Program-made: the position numbers and the translations under genes
The notes under the pieces: model-generated
Database searches by the model: none
Told to the model about the DNA's origin: nothing
The model's input: only the letters and a program-made list of their open reading frames with translations
In this document: in pieces, positions 19,001 to 26,517 of the stretch
Position numbering within the stretch: position 1 is the stretch's first letter
How the letters are laid out: the number at the start of each line of letters is the position of its first letter
Assembly: GCA_945903465.1 (NCBI GenBank)
Contig: CAMDOF010000044.1
Span: 1 to 46,860 of the forward strand
Direction: 5' to 3'
Source: Opitutus sp. GAS368
GTDB taxonomy: Bacteria > Verrucomicrobiota > Verrucomicrobiia > Opitutales > Opitutaceae
DNA: 46,860 nucleotides

Positions 19001-19444
19001 CTCGAGCGAATAGCTATCGAGCGTACCCGAGGAGATGTAGTTGTTTCGCTGCTGGCCGCCGCTGAGCGCGACGCCACGCATGTTGGCGAGGAAGGTAATA
19101 TTGAACACGTCCTGGCCGTTGCCGTCGGGGATGCTACCGCCGTTCGTCGCCCACTGGGTGGCTTCCTGGACATTCGTGATACCGAGCGCATCGATGAAAT
19201 CGCGCGTCATGACCTGATATGCCGCGGGCACATCTTTCATTTCAAGGGCCAGCCGGGTGGCCGTGCCCGCGTTCACGGCGGTGAAGCCGTTGTCTCGGTC
19301 GGTGTTCACGGTGAACGGAGAAAGCACGACGGTCTCGGCCGCCGGGGGCGTCGCGCGCGCCACGGAAGGGACCGGCACGTTTTGGGCGAAGGCTAACACC
19401 GAAACGAGCGCGAATGCGCTCGTGCAGAAGTTTCGAAGATTCAT
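16019..19444 (-). CDS. TonB-dependent outer-membrane receptor
   Basis: 1141 residues from ATG 19442-19444, chosen because MNLRNFCTSAFALVSVLAFA is a good signal peptide; the frame is open 33 codons further upstream without a leader. The mature N-terminus TVVLSPFTVNTDRDNGFTAV has the same SPF pattern as the first receptor. The plug contains NMRGVALSGGQQRNNYISSG and YDFSRGPNAALFSIGGNTAL. The long barrel ends SFLFTTTLKL, lacking the usual terminal aromatic residue but with alternating hydrophobics. A LacI-type regulator is divergent 158 bp away, suggesting control by a sugar or sugar-derived ligand. Long open frames on the opposite strand are shadows. Confidence 0.92.
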   Translation of the reverse strand: MNLRNFCTSAFALVSVLAFAQNVPVPSVARATPPAAETVVLSPFTVNTDRDNGFTAVNAGTATRLALEMKDVPAAYQVMTRDFIDALGITNVQEATQWATNGGSIPDGNGQDVFNITFLANMRGVALSGGQQRNNYISSGTLDSYSLERYDFSRGPNAALFSIGGNTALGGGMGGQTKRARYDRSAETLAFTYGSWDYRRTTIDINRPLTDRLAVRANAVLFDRGGWRLGEFEKTKGLTVAASYMITPKTELRLEGAYDHTKRNNPQVNLFDNVSGWDGRTVFRGPITNALWGNQSDTPGAVNALGYALTWNGETQGVNRQGSPYYVFSPFSGQSAVMNYQNEGYTRRADETARTPMLWNGTVYTRALTAAGAAALPFGNAGSTTTLPAIITNTANGGELDLRYQSLLPADRFNRALAGSAFRVPDKRFNNSLDTEILGQRTKDANFTLAHQVGDSLYLELGGDVNQVHDRRMNPNNLRNVRIDINQTLPNGTANTHFLQPYMDTPLVWNNRFTTNTALRGNVGWKHNYGHWGDYVFNLNTSLAKRNIRNRNYVFSLASNADPRMWQGADEQIRFRYYWNESARPYTDSGVPASVYKVNWVDLNNPVASTVTVQPRWVIGDWNDQDETFNNAILAGSAKYFGGKLVFLSSTRFDAYQTKQRSRMEFGNLPANWDGYTLFYKPDAPADWRALTYIPRDNTTGAALATAPIPAATRPRVNTAIPANTSNNGVQVGVPFFANDRFRNDSSNPINKGDGFRISDGFVYHALKWISLSANSATSYVTPPVGAFTLTNDVVEPQTGRGYDTGLRFTFFNGRLTANANSFYNVEEHQRIAAPTTGSINNLLSRNHANDATSGGRNTRGIPDVFGTDYQSAKNRGIELEVQGQLAKGLRMMVNFGTGKVENYERFPLARDFVLENAAFYKQVLEDAGGLLDPTQKPSNAPHAPGLAVINPAVTPAVSAERTNAVNDYNNIWANYETILTDTPLRGTNRKTANVFLDYTIQNGRFKGVSIGLGGQYRGTNFLQYRTADTIVSPTNPNLAVDDPNLGTNDGVYVKLPTLFTATAGYTLKLTSGARWRPNQIVFQLRIRNLTNNQQVVYQDACLQARPPGGDITKPNRVSLPVRIGSFTEPTSFLFTTTLKL

Positions 19445-19552
19445 AGGTGGTGGTAGTTCAAAAAGATCGCCGGCAGGGTCCCCATCCGACTGGTCAGGCC
19501 CGGGCACGCCAACGCATAATCCCACCCTGGCTGTCGGCTTCAATCATACCAA

Positions 19553-19570
19553 AGGTTTCACTGGTAACCT
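19553..19570. promoter_or_regulatory. Possible LacI-family operator between receptor and regulator
   Basis: AGGTTTCACTGGTAACCT is an imperfect palindrome: arms AGGTT and AACCT match perfectly, the 8-bp centre only partly. It lies in the 158-bp divergent gap, 33 bp before the LacI ATG and 109 bp before the receptor ATG, where autoregulated LacI operators usually sit. Family operators are typically 14-20 bp palindromes. Assignment by position and symmetry only. Confidence 0.35.
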
Positions 19571-19602
19571 AAAGGGGCTTCGCTAAGATCCGCCCGACCG
19601 CC

Positions 19603-20676
19603 ATGCCCCATCGTTCTAAGCCCAATTCGGTCCGGGTTTCACTCCGGGATGTGGCCAAAGCCGTGGGCGTCTCCCACGTCGCCGTCTCACTCGCGCTGCG
19701 GGGCGACCGTCGCGTTTCCCTCGCAAGACGCCACGAAATTACGACCGTCGCCCGGCGGCTCGGTTACCGCCCCGATCCGATGCTCGCTTCGCTCGCCGCC
19801 TACCGGCGCCACAAAAGCGCGGTGCCCATCTCCGCGACGATCGCGTGGATCAACCAGTGGCCCGACCCCCGGGCGCTTCGGCGGCTCAACGAATTTGACG
19901 CCTATTGGCGAGGCGCCGCCGAAGCCGCCGACCTCCTCGGCTACCGGCTGGAGGAATTCGTGGTCAGCCCGGACCTTTCGCCCGAACGTTTGCGGGAGAT
20001 TCTCCTCGCCCGCGGCGTGCGCGGCTTGCTCCTGCCTCCACATGGCCAAGGCCTGAACCTCGGCACCTTCGAATGGAGCGATTTCTCCGTCGTGCGGCTC
20101 GGTCTCTCGCTGCCTTCCCCCCGGGCCCACGCCGTCGTGTGCGATCAAAGCGAGTGCGCGAGCCTCGCCTATGAACGCGTCCACACCCACGGCTACCGCC
20201 GCATCGGCTTCGTCAGTTCGCTCCGGTTTGATCGCAATACCCGCGGCAATTTCCGCGCCGGCTTTCTCCGCCACCAAGCCGACCTCACACCCGCCCACGA
20301 TCGCCTCGCGCCCCTTCTGCTCGAAGAAAACGTGTCCCCATCATCGGCTACCGCGTTGCGCCACTGGCTGGCCCGCGAGCACCCCGACGCCTTGATCACG
20401 ACCTTGCCGACACTGCGCGCCTTGCTCGCGAAAATCGGTCTCCGCGTCCCGCGCGACCTCGCCGTGGCCACGACCAGCGTGCTCGACGGAAATTTCCCAG
20501 CCGGCATCGATCAAAACTGTCACGATATCGGCGCTGTCGCGCTGCGCACCCTCGCGGGGCTCATCTACCAAAACGAGCGGGGCGTCCCCGCCGTCTTCCG
20601 GCGTCTTTTGGTGGAAGGACGCTGGGTTGACGGGGCGAGCCTGCCCCCGATCCGAAGGGGTCTGCCTGTTACCTGA
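19603..20676 (+). CDS. LacI-family transcriptional regulator, C-terminus altered by element insertion
   Basis: 357 residues. The helix-turn-helix is at about 11-33 (VSLRDVAKAVGVSHVAVSLA), followed by the hinge HEITTVARRLGYRPDPMLAS, with the PDPMLASLAAYRR pattern I associate with Opitutaceae regulators. The effector domain follows (VVCDQSECASLAYERVHTHG, the GYRRIGFV strand, and DLAVATTSVLDGNFPAGIDQ). It is divergent from the second receptor gene and probably represses it. The last eight residues (IRRGLPVT) and the stop are encoded inside the left inverted repeat of the neighbouring transposase element, so the native end was replaced. The lost part is probably short, because the periplasmic-binding-protein-like core is already complete, and function may persist. 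Confidence 0.9.
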   Translation: MPHRSKPNSVRVSLRDVAKAVGVSHVAVSLALRGDRRVSLARRHEITTVARRLGYRPDPMLASLAAYRRHKSAVPISATIAWINQWPDPRALRRLNEFDAYWRGAAEAADLLGYRLEEFVVSPDLSPERLREILLARGVRGLLLPPHGQGLNLGTFEWSDFSVVRLGLSLPSPRAHAVVCDQSECASLAYERVHTHGYRRIGFVSSLRFDRNTRGNFRAGFLRHQADLTPAHDRLAPLLLEENVSPSSATALRHWLAREHPDALITTLPTLRALLAKIGLRVPRDLAVATTSVLDGNFPAGIDQNCHDIGAVALRTLAGLIYQNERGVPAVFRRLLVEGRWVDGASLPPIRRGLPVT

Positions 20677-20687
20677 TAACGAATCGA
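20650..20687. repeat. Left inverted repeat of the transposase element
   Basis: Reverse complement of 21710-21747 with three mismatches; the core GGGGTCTGCCTGTTACCT (20657-20674) is perfect. It encodes the last eight residues and stop codon of the LacI gene. Confidence 0.85.
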
Positions 20688-20760
20688 GGGCGCGCGACTC
20701 GCGTTTGTTGGAAATGACAAGACCTCCGAAGCCCCAAAATCGGGGGTAGGCGGAGGGAGG

Positions 20761-21728
20761 GTGCCCAACCCGCGGCGGCCTTGCTGGTGGCGTGGCACGC
20801 GGCTTCGCATTCAATATCCAGCAGCGATTTATCACGTCATCAATCGAGGGAATTACCGGCGCGACGTCTTCGAAACGACCGGAGCCGCGAGTTCCTTCGT
20901 GGCCACGCTGGGTGAGGCCAGCACCCGATTTGAGTGGGAATTCCACGCCTTCTCGATTCTGCGAAACCATTTCCATCTGGCTCTGACCACGCCCATTCCG
21001 AACCTGGCCGATGGCAGGCACCGGCTGCAGACCACCTTGGCCGTTCGCTCCAACCGGTTTCGGGCCGAACGCGGACATCCTTTTCAGGGCCGCTATCAAT
21101 CCCCGCCCGTAGAAAACGCCGCCGCTCTCCTGCGCGGGGTGGACCCTATTCATCTGAACCCGGTGCGGGCTGGAATCGTTCCCGCCGAGCAGGTCGCCCA
21201 GTTTCGCTGGAGCAGCCTTGCCCGATTTGCCTGAGGGCCGACGCCGGGCTGGCTTTCGGCGGGACCCTGGTTGAACGAGCTGCGCCGGGAGGATTTGGCA
21301 CAAGGTTGGACGCATTCCATTGGGTAGCTCATCTCCCTGACCGGCGATCCCATGGAACAGGCAAAGCGTGGCTTCAAGGTGATTTCTCGAGGCCGGGCCA
21401 TCGGCACCCAGGCATAGAAACAGGCGGTCGCCCGCGAACAACGGCAAAGGACGTTGGAGCGGGATCTTCCTCGGGACGAAATTCGTGACCTCAAGGAAGC
21501 CCGCTGGCAATTCGTGCTTATCTCAATTCGTGCTCGACGAGGTGCTGGCACCACGCGGGAAATTCGGGACGACCTTGTTCAGACCCGAAGCCCCCTTGGT
21601 GGAAGGTCGAAATGGCATTCATCCTGAGAAAGCCGACCGGCGCACCGTACCGGTGGATTGCCGAAAAACTGCAGATGGGTTCGCCGCTCTCAGCGCGGAT
21701 GGCCGTTTTTCGATTCGTTAAAAGGTAA
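20761..21728 (+). pseudogene. REP-associated tyrosine transposase (Y1 family), inactivated
   Basis: The first frame (to TGA 21232-21234) holds the Y1 domain: LRIQYPAAIYHVINRGNYRR, then FHAFSILRNHFHLAL with the H-F-H motif, and HPFQGRYQSPPV and DPIHLNPVRAGIV further on. Homology continues through TGA 21232-21234, TAG 21325-21327 and TAG 21415-21417 (RGRAIGTQA, then RDEIRDLKEARW). It then shifts frame near 21590 to VEMAFILRKPTGAPYRWIAE and KLQMGSPL, ending at TAA 21726-21728. Near the start, a likely GTG at 20792 is one base out of frame with LRIQYP, so the 5' end may also be shifted. Intact relatives, as I recall, are about 320 residues. Confidence 0.8.
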
Positions 21729-21747
21729 CAGGCAGACCCCCTCGGAT
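21710..21747. repeat. Right inverted repeat of the transposase element
   Basis: Reverse complement of 20650-20687 at 35 of 38 positions. It carries the last residues of the transposase remnant (FVKR) and its stop. Confidence 0.85.
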
Positions 21748-21872
21748 TTCCCCAAGACCGGCAGTTTGAAAATCAGCAGTGACCGACCATCGCAAGCGAC
21801 GTGTCTACAGAAAGGAAAAATATCTTTTTTGAAGTTCTAATAAAATCCATCCCTACGGACACAACCCTGTTC

Positions 21873-21896
21873 AAACCGCCCATTTTTGGCGGTTTT
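21873..21896 (+). terminator. Possible terminator between the element and the sulfatase gene
   Basis: AAACCGCC (21873-21880) pairs with GGCGGTTT (21888-21895) around a 7-nt loop, with TTTT at 21893-21896 on the plus strand. It could end plus-strand transcription from the LacI side and may once have been the LacI terminator before the element inserted. On the minus strand, after the sulfatase stop, it has no good T-run. Confidence 0.45.
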
Positions 21897-21980
21897 CGTC
21901 CCGCCAATGACACCAATGGCGTCATCGAAGAGGTCCGCCTTCAGAGACCGCCTACCGAGACCCAGGTCGGATTTGGCGCG

Positions 21981-23429
21981 TTATTTTCCTGCCGCGGCCC
22001 AGCGTTTCATCAACTCGATGTTCTTCTGCAACTCCGGGTTGGCCTTGCGCCCGAGGTAGACGGCCATGTCGCTGTCATAGCGGGCCGCGGGCTCGGGCGT
22101 GCGCCCGTGGTCGTCAGTCTGCTCCATCCAGGCGTCGAGGCGGGATCGCAGGTGCCGGAGGGTCGCGGCATGCGCCGGATCGCTGGCGAGGTTATGGATC
22201 TCCCATGGGTCCGCCGCCAGATCATACAGTTCCTCCGGCGCCCGTGTGGGCGCGAACAGCGACCGCTGAACCGCGTCGAGCTGGCCCGCCGCCTCCGCAG
22301 CGCGCAGCGCGATCAGGCACGGCTTGTGATCTTTGTACGCGTTGGGCTGCAGGTGGGGTCGAAGAGGCAAAAAATTGCGGATGTACTTGAAACGTTCCGT
22401 GCGAACACTGCGGATGTGATCGACCGTCTCATCCGCCCGGTCGCGCGCGGAAAAGACAGCGTCCCGCGGCTGGTAGTCCGAGGCCAGAGAGTTGCGCGCT
22501 TGCATCCGCGCGGGCAGGGGAATACCGGCCATGACCAACGAAATCGCGGCCATGTCGATGTGCTGGATGATATCCTTGCGGCGCTGCCCCGGCAGAATAC
22601 CCGGTCCGCGTACGACAAATGGGACGTGCGTGCCTTCGTCGTAGAGGAACTGCTTCCCGCGGGCGTGGCTCACCCCGTGGTCGGAGATAAAGAAAATCAA
22701 CGTCTGGTCGAGGATGCCTTCCTTCTCCAGGCGCCCCACAATTTCGCCGATCTGTCGATCGGTGATTCGCACGGCGTCGAGCGTGGCCGCCCAGTCTTCG
22801 AGGATGGCAGGCGTCCGCGGATAATAGGGTGGGATCGGCAGTTCTTCTTTCGGAGTGGCGCTGCCGAGTTGTTGCCGCGCCTTGGCGAGTTCCGCCGGCA
22901 GATCGCGGGTCTTGCCGCCAAGTAGTTGAATCTGGGCGAAGAACGGTTGTCCGGGCTTCCGTCCCGACCAGTCCGTGCCGTCGTAGATGTGCGGATCAAA
23001 TTCAAAATTGTAGTCCGTCTTCCCTTTGCGTTGCGCAGGATGGTAGCCGCCGTTGCAGGTGTAATAGCCGGCGTGCTGGAAAAGCCGCGGCACCAGTTCC
23101 ACTCCAGGCGGGAGGTGAATCTTTTCTAGGCCGACGCTACTGCGATGATTCTGGGCTCCGATACTCGTTTGATAACTGCCGGTGATGAGCGCGGAGCGGG
23201 AGGGAGAGCAGATGGATCCGGTGGTAAAAGCCCGCTCAAAGAGCACGCCGTTACTCGCCAGCCGATCGACGTTCGGCGTCGCAATCACTGGATCGCCGTA
23301 GCAGCCGAAGTGCGGGGACATATCCTCGGCGATGAGCCAGAGGATGTTGGGTTGGCCCACGCGCTTGGCCTCACCCGCGAACAAGGCTGCCGCGAAGGCC
23401 GCGAACAACAAAATGGTGATTCGTTTCAT
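21981..23429 (-). CDS. Secreted type I sulfatase (heparan-N-sulfatase-like)
   Basis: 482 residues with a signal peptide (MKRITILLFAAFAAALFAGE). NILWLIAEDMSPHFGCYGD supplies the first metal-site acids, with Glu-Asp instead of the usual Asp-Asp. The catalytic motif SICSPSRSALITG has Cys 74 in C-x-P-S-R, the signature for conversion to formylglycine. The ISDHGVSHARGKQFLYDEGT segment gives later metal and substrate residues. The ED variant and overall pattern resemble N-sulfoglucosamine sulfohydrolase relatives. It probably removes sulfate from a polysaccharide in the periplasm or outside. The substrate cannot be read from the sequence. The maturation enzyme is not in the window. Confidence 0.9.
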   Translation of the reverse strand: MKRITILLFAAFAAALFAGEAKRVGQPNILWLIAEDMSPHFGCYGDPVIATPNVDRLASNGVLFERAFTTGSICSPSRSALITGSYQTSIGAQNHRSSVGLEKIHLPPGVELVPRLFQHAGYYTCNGGYHPAQRKGKTDYNFEFDPHIYDGTDWSGRKPGQPFFAQIQLLGGKTRDLPAELAKARQQLGSATPKEELPIPPYYPRTPAILEDWAATLDAVRITDRQIGEIVGRLEKEGILDQTLIFFISDHGVSHARGKQFLYDEGTHVPFVVRGPGILPGQRRKDIIQHIDMAAISLVMAGIPLPARMQARNSLASDYQPRDAVFSARDRADETVDHIRSVRTERFKYIRNFLPLRPHLQPNAYKDHKPCLIALRAAEAAGQLDAVQRSLFAPTRAPEELYDLAADPWEIHNLASDPAHAATLRHLRSRLDAWMEQTDDHGRTPEPAARYDSDMAVYLGRKANPELQKNIELMKRWAAAGK

Positions 23430-24297
23430 AATTCAAAGATGACTTTGTCACAATTTAGGAGATTTGTCTGTAGTCTGAAATGGCTACGCTCAACCGAAGC
23501 GAGGCATGAGTGCCAGCGGCGATCGTGAAATCGTGCATTTCTGGCGATTTCCATCTCACCTTCGCCCGAGTGCGTAGTTTCTTAGCAACTTTAGCATAAA
23601 ACTCTTCTTAAACTTTTTCTTCCTGCATGATATGAGAAGTCCTCACCAACCTTTCACCAGGCTCCGGTGATTTCCTGCTCGCCCGAAATAGACGGTGTTC
23701 GCGCCACCGGTCACAGCATGAGCTCGTTTGCGGCGTGCCCCTTCGCCGGAGCCGCCGTCCAGCCAGCAAACCTCACTGATCGTTCCGGCGGCAGCCCCTT
23801 CCGCGGACTCCCCCCCCGCCATCGCACGACCTCAGGTTGGCGGTCGTCAAAGGGGCAACTTTTGGCCGCGACTTCACGCTCGCCGCTCTGACGGATCTGA
23901 CGAGGGACTTCCGATTGGCCGAAGTCGGCTGATCCACCGCTGGCCGCAATTAACGGCCAGGCATTTCCCTGGCTAGCTCTTGACGGAGGGTCAGACGGTT
24001 TTGCGGACTATCAAACCCCAAACCGAGTGGAGAATTCCTCTCATGTTTTGCTTTGATCACGAGCGCCATCGCCCATGCCGCCAACGTTGGGTTAGCCCGC
24101 GCGCTTTCATGTAAATTTCACCCTCTTGCCAGTGCGCCATCGCTTGCCGCTTACAACGCGATCGCGCCATCGCGCCCGCCGAAAATCGTGTTTCCCAAGG
24201 CCTCCGCGCCCCAGTCGAGTTTTGCCTCCACCGGAGGAGAATACCCGCACGTTGTGCAAGAATGCTCACGGAAACATTTTATTTGGCGGGCAGGCAC
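23430..24297. other. Gene-free interval with one perfect hairpin
   Basis: About 870 bp upstream of the sulfatase gene and downstream of the small exported protein. No convincing gene is visible. A perfect 7-bp hairpin (CTGGCCG 23940-23946, CGGCCAG 23954-23960, loop CAATTAA) is not followed by T residues. An AT-rich stretch at 23575-23640 may belong to a promoter. Confidence 0.5.
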
Positions 24298-24329
24298 AAA
24301 AAAACCGGCACCCCCCTTGGGCACCGGTT
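24298..24329 (-). terminator. Rho-independent terminator of the small exported protein gene
   Basis: On the minus strand AACCGGTGCCC pairs with GGGTGCCGGTT (two G-U pairs) and runs into seven T residues. It sits 31 bp beyond the stop codon of the 24360-24782 gene, as expected for its terminator. Confidence 0.85.
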
Positions 24330-24359
24330 GGCTTTGTCCACAAGCGCTTCCTGCCAGAT

Positions 24360-24782
24360 CTACTTCCCGCGCTTCGCAATCCACTCGCGCTTCATGCTCT
24401 GGCCATCGCGACCAGGGCTCTCCGATTCACCGGTGATTGTATCGTTGGCGAGTTTACCCGAATACTTTGTGGAAACCGAGTTGCCATTATATTCACGCAC
24501 TACCGTGAAGGAAATGGTATCGCCGCTCACTTTGCCGTTGCTAATTTCGGTCGACATGGGATCGCCGCCGCGCCCAGGAGTTGTCAACTTGCCCGATAAC
24601 ACCCCAGCCTTGTCGACAAGAACTAAAGTGGACTCACGAGGAGCGACTTTTTCCCCTCCCGTCGAACCACCCCGCCCAGCCTGCATCCACTTCCAAGTAC
24701 CGGAGGCATCAGCAGCCTGCATGAGAGTTGAACAGAAACAAACAGCGACGAGGGCGGTGAGCTGACGGAGGGACGTTTTCAT
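24360..24782 (-). CDS. Small exported beta-rich protein, unknown function
   Basis: 140 residues with a signal peptide (MKTSLRQLTALVAVCFCSTL, cleavage near MQAADA). The mature part alternates short beta strands and Gly/Ser turns: SGTWKWMQAGRGG, STLVLVDKAGVLSGKLTTPG, KVSGDTISFTVVREYNGN, STKYSGKLANDTITGES, and MKREWIAKR at the end. This pattern resembles small lipocalin-like or avidin-like barrels found in Planctomycetes and Verrucomicrobia, but I cannot name the family. It has its own terminator and is probably monocistronic. The Gfo/Idh/MocA gene upstream on the same strand is 127 bp away. Confidence 0.75.
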   Translation of the reverse strand: MKTSLRQLTALVAVCFCSTLMQAADASGTWKWMQAGRGGSTGGEKVAPRESTLVLVDKAGVLSGKLTTPGRGGDPMSTEISNGKVSGDTISFTVVREYNGNSVSTKYSGKLANDTITGESESPGRDGQSMKREWIAKRGK

Positions 24783-24895
24783 ATTTTTAGGGGACCTAGT
24801 TACGAGTGAAAATAGACGAAAAAAAATGTTGAACGATCCTCAAAAAAGCAAAAAACAGACGAACCAAGGCAAATCATCGCGGCACGCTAAGCCGT

Positions 24896-24932
24896 AATCG
24901 AGGCTCTCCTAAGCTTCAATCGAGGCTCCCCT
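24896..24932. repeat. Small tandem duplication over a gene end
   Basis: AATCGAGGCTCTCCT at 24896-24910 and AATCGAGGCTCCCCT at 24918-24932 differ at one position and start 22 bp apart, straddling the stop codon of the Gfo/Idh/MocA gene. A local duplication probably made or moved that stop. Confidence 0.7.
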
Positions 24933-26270
24933 CGCCAATTGAACCCACTCGGGAAGGAGATCCGCCAAAAGAACCCGAGCCCCCGTTTGCAGGCTCCGGT
25001 TGGCCCCGATTCCGACGATAACTGATGAGACCCCCGCCCTCGCGTCCGCCGCGCGCTGGTATTTGTCAAAGGGCGGTTCCGGTAGAAAAATATCCGCTAA
25101 CATCAAGCGGTCGCCGCCACCATGGTCCCCTTCCGCGATCCACGGTGCGAGATCGTAACCCGCACCACGCAGGGGCACGACGCGGATCTTCACGTCGTCG
25201 CCATTCAACGGACTCGCCGCCGTTTCCACCCCATTTAAGTAAACCGACTCGACTAAGGTGTGCTCGAGGCGCCCTTTGGTCCCGTTGAAAGCGACCGTGT
25301 AGCCCTCCCACGCGTTGAACGCATTCAGCGAGTAACTCAACGTGGCCCCCGAATCATACGAGACCAAGGCGTTCATCGTATCTTCGATGTCGACCTCCGC
25401 ACGAAATACACACTGGTCCCGATGGTAATCGTCATATTTTTCCTGATCCAAATATAACGATTTCAACTTGGGCTTCGCCGCCAAATCCAAGTAAAAATCG
25501 CACTGGGACTTTTCCGAACATGTCAAACAACGCTTGTGGGCGCCGGTGAGCCCCTGACGCTGCGCACTTTCGGGCGTATAAAATTCGCGCTTACCCGAGG
25601 CCATCACCGCGACGGGCGCCGCGCCCAACCACCAGTTTATCAAGTCAAAATGATGGGTCGACTTATGAACCAGCAACCCACCCGAAACCTCTTTCCGGCT
25701 ATGCCAGCGCCGAAAATAATCCGCTCCATGGTGCGTGTTGAGGAGCCAATGAAAATCAACCGAGAGAATATCGCCCACCACCCCGCTCATCAGGACTTCT
25801 TTTACCTGGGTCCGAGGCGGCGAGTAACGATAATTAAAAGCGACCCGACACCTTCGCCCCGTGAGCTGGCTCACCTCCAGAATCCGTCGACATTTATCCG
25901 CATCGATCGTCAGGGGCTTCTCCGTCACGACATCGCAACCAGCATTCATCGCGGCGATAATGTACTCGTGGTGCGAGGCATCGGGAGTGGTCACCACGAC
26001 GACGTCGGGCCGGCACTCGGCTAACAATCGCCCAAAATCCGCCGCCAGATAACCCGCTGGAATGACCGCGCGGTTTCGCACCGATCGCTGTCGGGAACGT
26101 TCCATTCGTCCCTGATTCGAATCGCCCACCGCCACTAACTCAGCGCAGTGCGCATACGTCGTCTGGATGGCGTCTTGGTACAACTCATGCCGAGAACCCA
26201 GGCCCACGATCGCGTAGCGACGTCGTCCCGCCGCCAACTTTCCTGATGATATCGATGAAGAAAAAGCCAT
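24909..26270 (-). CDS. Gfo/Idh/MocA-family oxidoreductase
   Basis: 453 residues from ATG 26268-26270; an open extension to 26306 adds a hydrophobic 12-residue stretch and is less likely. Rossmann-fold start RRRYAIVGLGSRHELYQDA, cofactor-binding VVTTPDASHHEYIIAA, and the EKPLTIDADKCRRILE segment with Lys 119 of the E-K-P motif. The second domain has GGLLVHKSTHHFDLINWW, with the conserved H-x-x-D-type catalytic pair. A Cys cluster, CLTCSEKSQC (Cys 248, 251, 257), interrupts the second domain, as in some Verrucomicrobia members. It should oxidise or reduce a sugar or sugar acid with NAD(P). It follows the mannonate dehydratase gene on the same strand, which suggests sugar-acid metabolism. Confidence 0.88.
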   Translation of the reverse strand: MAFSSSISSGKLAAGRRRYAIVGLGSRHELYQDAIQTTYAHCAELVAVGDSNQGRMERSRQRSVRNRAVIPAGYLAADFGRLLAECRPDVVVVTTPDASHHEYIIAAMNAGCDVVTEKPLTIDADKCRRILEVSQLTGRRCRVAFNYRYSPPRTQVKEVLMSGVVGDILSVDFHWLLNTHHGADYFRRWHSRKEVSGGLLVHKSTHHFDLINWWLGAAPVAVMASGKREFYTPESAQRQGLTGAHKRCLTCSEKSQCDFYLDLAAKPKLKSLYLDQEKYDDYHRDQCVFRAEVDIEDTMNALVSYDSGATLSYSLNAFNAWEGYTVAFNGTKGRLEHTLVESVYLNGVETAASPLNGDDVKIRVVPLRGAGYDLAPWIAEGDHGGGDRLMLADIFLPEPPFDKYQRAADARAGVSSVIVGIGANRSLQTGARVLLADLLPEWVQLARGASIEA

Positions 26271-26517
26271 TAGATTCAATCCGATGAGCGGTCCGAAAAA
26301 AACCAACGCAAAAGCCCTTCACCCTCCGCGACCACGAGAATCACCGCGTGGCAGACTAACCATCGACGCCAAAAAAGCCGCAACACGGCTCGTTTCGGAC
26401 AGTTCGCCGGGCACCCTTTGCACCGAGATGCACCGCCGGCCGTCCCCGCCCTCACCTTACTCAGGCCACTCCGGTCGCCCCCTCGGCCGACGCATTGGCA
26501 CCCCACGCTCCGCTGAC

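Larger units (their letters stand above)
20650..21747 (+). mobile_element. Decayed Y1 (RAYT-like) transposase element with 38-bp inverted ends
   Basis: The element is bounded by inverted repeats at 20650-20687 and 21710-21747 that match at 35 of 38 positions, and it encloses one broken Y1-type transposase gene. I see no target-site duplication. The left end overlaps the 3' end of the LacI gene; the right end encodes the last residues of the transposase. Elements in the REP-associated tyrosine transposase group often have palindromic or inverted flanks and no duplication, which fits. The three lesions in the gene indicate the copy can no longer move by itself. Confidence 0.75.

Noticed and set aside
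17150..19396. Long open frame (748 codons) on the plus strand
   Set aside because: It is antisense to the second TonB-dependent receptor, whose signal peptide, plug motifs and full-length barrel are clear; the frame reflects GC-rich codon bias.
21801..22925. Plus-strand open frame (374 codons)
   Set aside because: Antisense to the sulfatase gene, which has the C-S-P-S-R active site and a signal peptide.
23667..23976. Short overlapping open frames upstream of the sulfatase gene
   Set aside because: Low-complexity Arg/Ser/Pro-rich translations with no leader or motif; treated as non-coding.
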